Shown here: in pieces, positions 62,009 to 64,000 of the stretch
How the letters are laid out: the number at the start of each line of letters is the position of its first letter
How positions within the stretch are numbered: position 1 is the stretch's first letter
From: Tetrahymena elliotti 4EA
Lineage: Eukaryota; Ciliophora; Oligohymenophorea; Hymenostomatida; Tetrahymenidae
Assembly (NCBI GenBank): GCA_000231825.2
Contig: AFXF02001797.1
Span: 62,001 to 126,000 of the forward strand
Length of the DNA stretch: 64,000 bases
Direction of reading: 5' to 3'
Notes under the pieces: generated by a model
What the model was told of the DNA's origin: nothing
What the model saw: the letters and a program-made list of their open reading frames with translations, nothing else
The model's database searches: none
Position numbers and translations under genes: made by a program

Positions 62009-64000
62009 ATGCAGCAAGACTATTTGGAAGTAAATTTTTCGAATTTTGTTTTTATTTGATAGGGTAAAACTCTTTGGTTAGTAATAAATAGAAGTTCTGA
62101 AAAAAGATCCTGCTGTAAGATTACCCAAGGATGTTAATATATTAATGAAGGGTACAAAAGATATTGCATTTTTTAAGAATTATATTAACAATGGAGAAAA
62201 AAGAGTACATATTCTTTGTTGTACTTACATGAAACATCAATAAAATAATCCAGGTGATGAAGTAATGAAGCTAGGTAACATTTATTAGCTAGGTGACTAT
62301 GTAAAAATTTGTTTATTATAATTTAAAAGGGGAAATAAATGATAAATTGTTTATCCTTCTTAAAGGGAAAGCTGGATTAATGGTTTTACAGCCAAAAATT
62401 ACTCAACAGTAAGAGGATGAATTTGAAAATGTGTAAACAAATTAAGATAACAAAGAAGGTGATAATAAAAAACATGATTTAACAAGAGATTCTTAAGGAA
62501 ATGATGAAGGAGATTTAAGATCTAAGTAAATTACAGAAAGATAAGAGAGAACTAGAAATACCTCATAATATACAAACGAAGACATTTAAAGTTAGAAGAA
62601 AGAAAGTAAAAAAAATTTGAAAAAGCATTAAAAGAAATTGTTAAAATGAACATTTATTTAATAATTAGGAAGTGCTTAAGATTCTAGAAATAGCATTTCA
62701 TCTTTAGAAAATAATTTAAAGTTTAGGTCTATAGATACAAGTAAAAAATAATAGCATAATGCATAAGATGCAAACAAATTTAATAATTCGTAAGTAACCA
62801 AGAATTTAATTTAAGAGACTAAAATTACATAGGAGTAAAATCTAGTTATTTTTTAAGAGCCTGTTATGGAATTAGTTCAAGTGAAACTGCTTGAAAAAGG
62901 AGATATTTTTGGAGAAGTTTCTTTGGTTTAAAATAGACCATCTATATTTTCTGTTTTTTGCTTGACTGAGTGTTAATTTGCCATATTAGAAAAAAAAGAA
63001 TTTGATTTTATTTTGGGATAGCTAGAGGAGTAAAGGATATATAGAGAAATGAGGTTTTTAGGTGGTTTAGATTACTTTATGCATTGGTCAGCTAACTAGA
63101 TTAAATATCTATATGTTGCATCAAAAACTATTTCTTTCTCAAGGCATTAATTTGTTTTTAATGAAGATGAACCAACAGATTACATATACATTGTAAAGTC
63201 GGGTGTGTTTGAAGTAATGATTTTTCAAATTAATTTTATTTTTTATCTATATTTTTTAAAGAAAGTTAAAAGCCTTAATCTCGAAATGGAAAAAGATATT
63301 TGTTTTTTAGATCTTCAAGGTGCATCAGAGTAGTTGATAGAGAAAATTAATTATAAGTATAGGTTATTTTACTTGCAAAATAACAAGAGACAATTGAGGG
63401 TATATATTTTTTTTTAGTAGTTAGTGTTGCTTATTTGTAATTGTTAATAATATAGTTAAGCATTATTGAAGAAAAGGAGCTGTTTGGAGAAGAAGATATA
63501 CTCAATAAAAAAAATAAAAGAACTTTTTCTGTAGTTTGTGTATCTTAGTAAGGTGAAATAGTTATGATTAAAAAGAGAGATTTTTATCAAAAAGTTCTTG
63601 ATTCTGATCAAACAAAAAGGATGGTTAAATATAGAAATAAATAAAAAAGAATCGTTATGGAGGAAAAATCCAAATAATACAATAGTCTGATATAAGAATA
63701 TAAGTAATATTTATAAGATGATTGCTAATCGAATTTGAAATCAGTAAACTTATAAGAATATCTTTAAACAAGTAACTAAGAAATTAAATAATCTGGTTTA
63801 TCCGAATTGCTTCCTTTAAATTTAAATACTAATTTGATATAAAGATATAAGAATGGATAGGAGTCTTAATCTTTGGTATAGCAATATCTTGGTGATACAA
63901 AATACTAAAGAATAAATCTTAAAAAAAGAATTTATGCAAAGGTTAACTCAGTTACTAATATGAATGATTAGTCTAATCTTTTAATGGATTATGTAAATAA
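62009..64000 (+). CDS. Cyclic-nucleotide-binding-domain protein (5' part, runs off the edge)
   Basis: Starts MQQDYLEQQIEVLKKDPAVR after removal of a 52-base intron (62030-62081); a second intron (62275-62329, 55 bases) joins MKL to GEINDKLFILLKGKAGLMV. This is the first half of a CNB beta-roll (NNPGDEVMKLGEINDKLFIL). A polar Lys/Gln/Asp-rich insertion of about 130 residues with another intron follows, then the second half (VKLLEKGDIFGEVSLVQNRP, SIFSVF). A second CNB begins at RHQFVFNEDEPTDYIYIVKS and continues to ELFGEEDIL ... FSVVCVSQQGEIVMIKKRDF. The C-terminal part is Gln-rich and still open at 64000. The phosphate-binding Arg expected after the GE-L motif is not in place. Ciliates have many such proteins; ligand and partner are unknown. 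Confidence 0.82.

Noticed and set aside
1..64000. Transposons, CRISPR arrays, rRNA, bacterial operon signals, telomeres
   Set aside because: Looked for terminal inverted repeats, transposase or reverse transcriptase motifs, regularly spaced repeats, GGGGTT/CCCCAA tracts and ribosomal cores; none seen.

Overview
The window reads as macronuclear-type DNA of a ciliate, most likely a Tetrahymena-like oligohymenophorean. It is extremely AT-rich. Long frames stay open only if TAA and TAG are read as glutamine, and every gene end that I could place is TGA. Introns are short (about 50 to 210 bases), AT-rich and GT...AG, most often GTAA...TAG/AAG. There is no sign of bacterial organisation, operons, CRISPR arrays, rRNA or recognisable tRNA. 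All models below were read by eye with the ciliate code, so exon ends are inferences unless frame arithmetic is mentioned.

Layout, left to right: 3' end of an unidentified gene (1-213); a MORN-repeat protein (+, 1399-2894); two adjacent ribonuclease-inhibitor-type leucine-rich-repeat genes (-, 4610-5677 and 5855-7138); a PG-rich repeat (STPGR/SHIPPO-like) protein (-, 7599-8846); a GPI ethanolamine-phosphate transferase of the PIG-N/Mcd4 type (-, 10080-13085); a chromatin protein joining CHD6-9-like SANT regions to FYRN/FYRC (-, 14044-17692); a gene-poor stretch with a doubtful Lys/Gln-rich frame (18111-18452); a short, strongly codon-biased membrane protein (-, 20470-20948); a four-helix membrane protein with a Gly/Gln/Tyr tail (-, 22390-23255); a helical-repeat protein (-, 24047-26632) with imperfect tandem repeats beyond its 3' end; an AGC-type kinase (-, 27608-29586); a multipass membrane protein (-, 30981-32602); a patatin-like lipase of the Tgl/SDP1 type (-, 32909-35043); and a membrane-anchored SPRY protein (-, 35853-37379).

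The right half holds: a small N-terminally anchored helical protein (+, 37783-38722); a coiled-coil protein (-, 39344-40777); a second PG-rich repeat protein with 17 introns (+, 41541-43919); a Gln/Asn/Ser-rich protein (+, 44877-46820); a Cdc20/Fizzy WD40 APC/C activator (-, 47591-49573); a multipass protein with PAS-like and histidine-kinase-type ATPase regions (+, 51874-55451); a very large Gln/Asn-rich protein (+, 56891-61000) whose 5' part contains an in-frame TGA; and a cyclic-nucleotide-binding-domain protein running off the right edge (+, 62009-64000).

The genes do not form one pathway. Several fit cilium or cortex biology (two PG-rich proteins, MORN, coiled coil, CNB-domain protein), others membrane signalling, GPI-anchor and lipid metabolism, chromatin, or cell-cycle control. 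The most unusual points are the CHD-like SANT plus FYRN/FYRC combination, a PIG-N homologue lacking a metal-ligand histidine, a SPRY domain split by a charged insertion in a single-pass membrane protein, and LRR genes in which one intron falls at the same place in every repeat.
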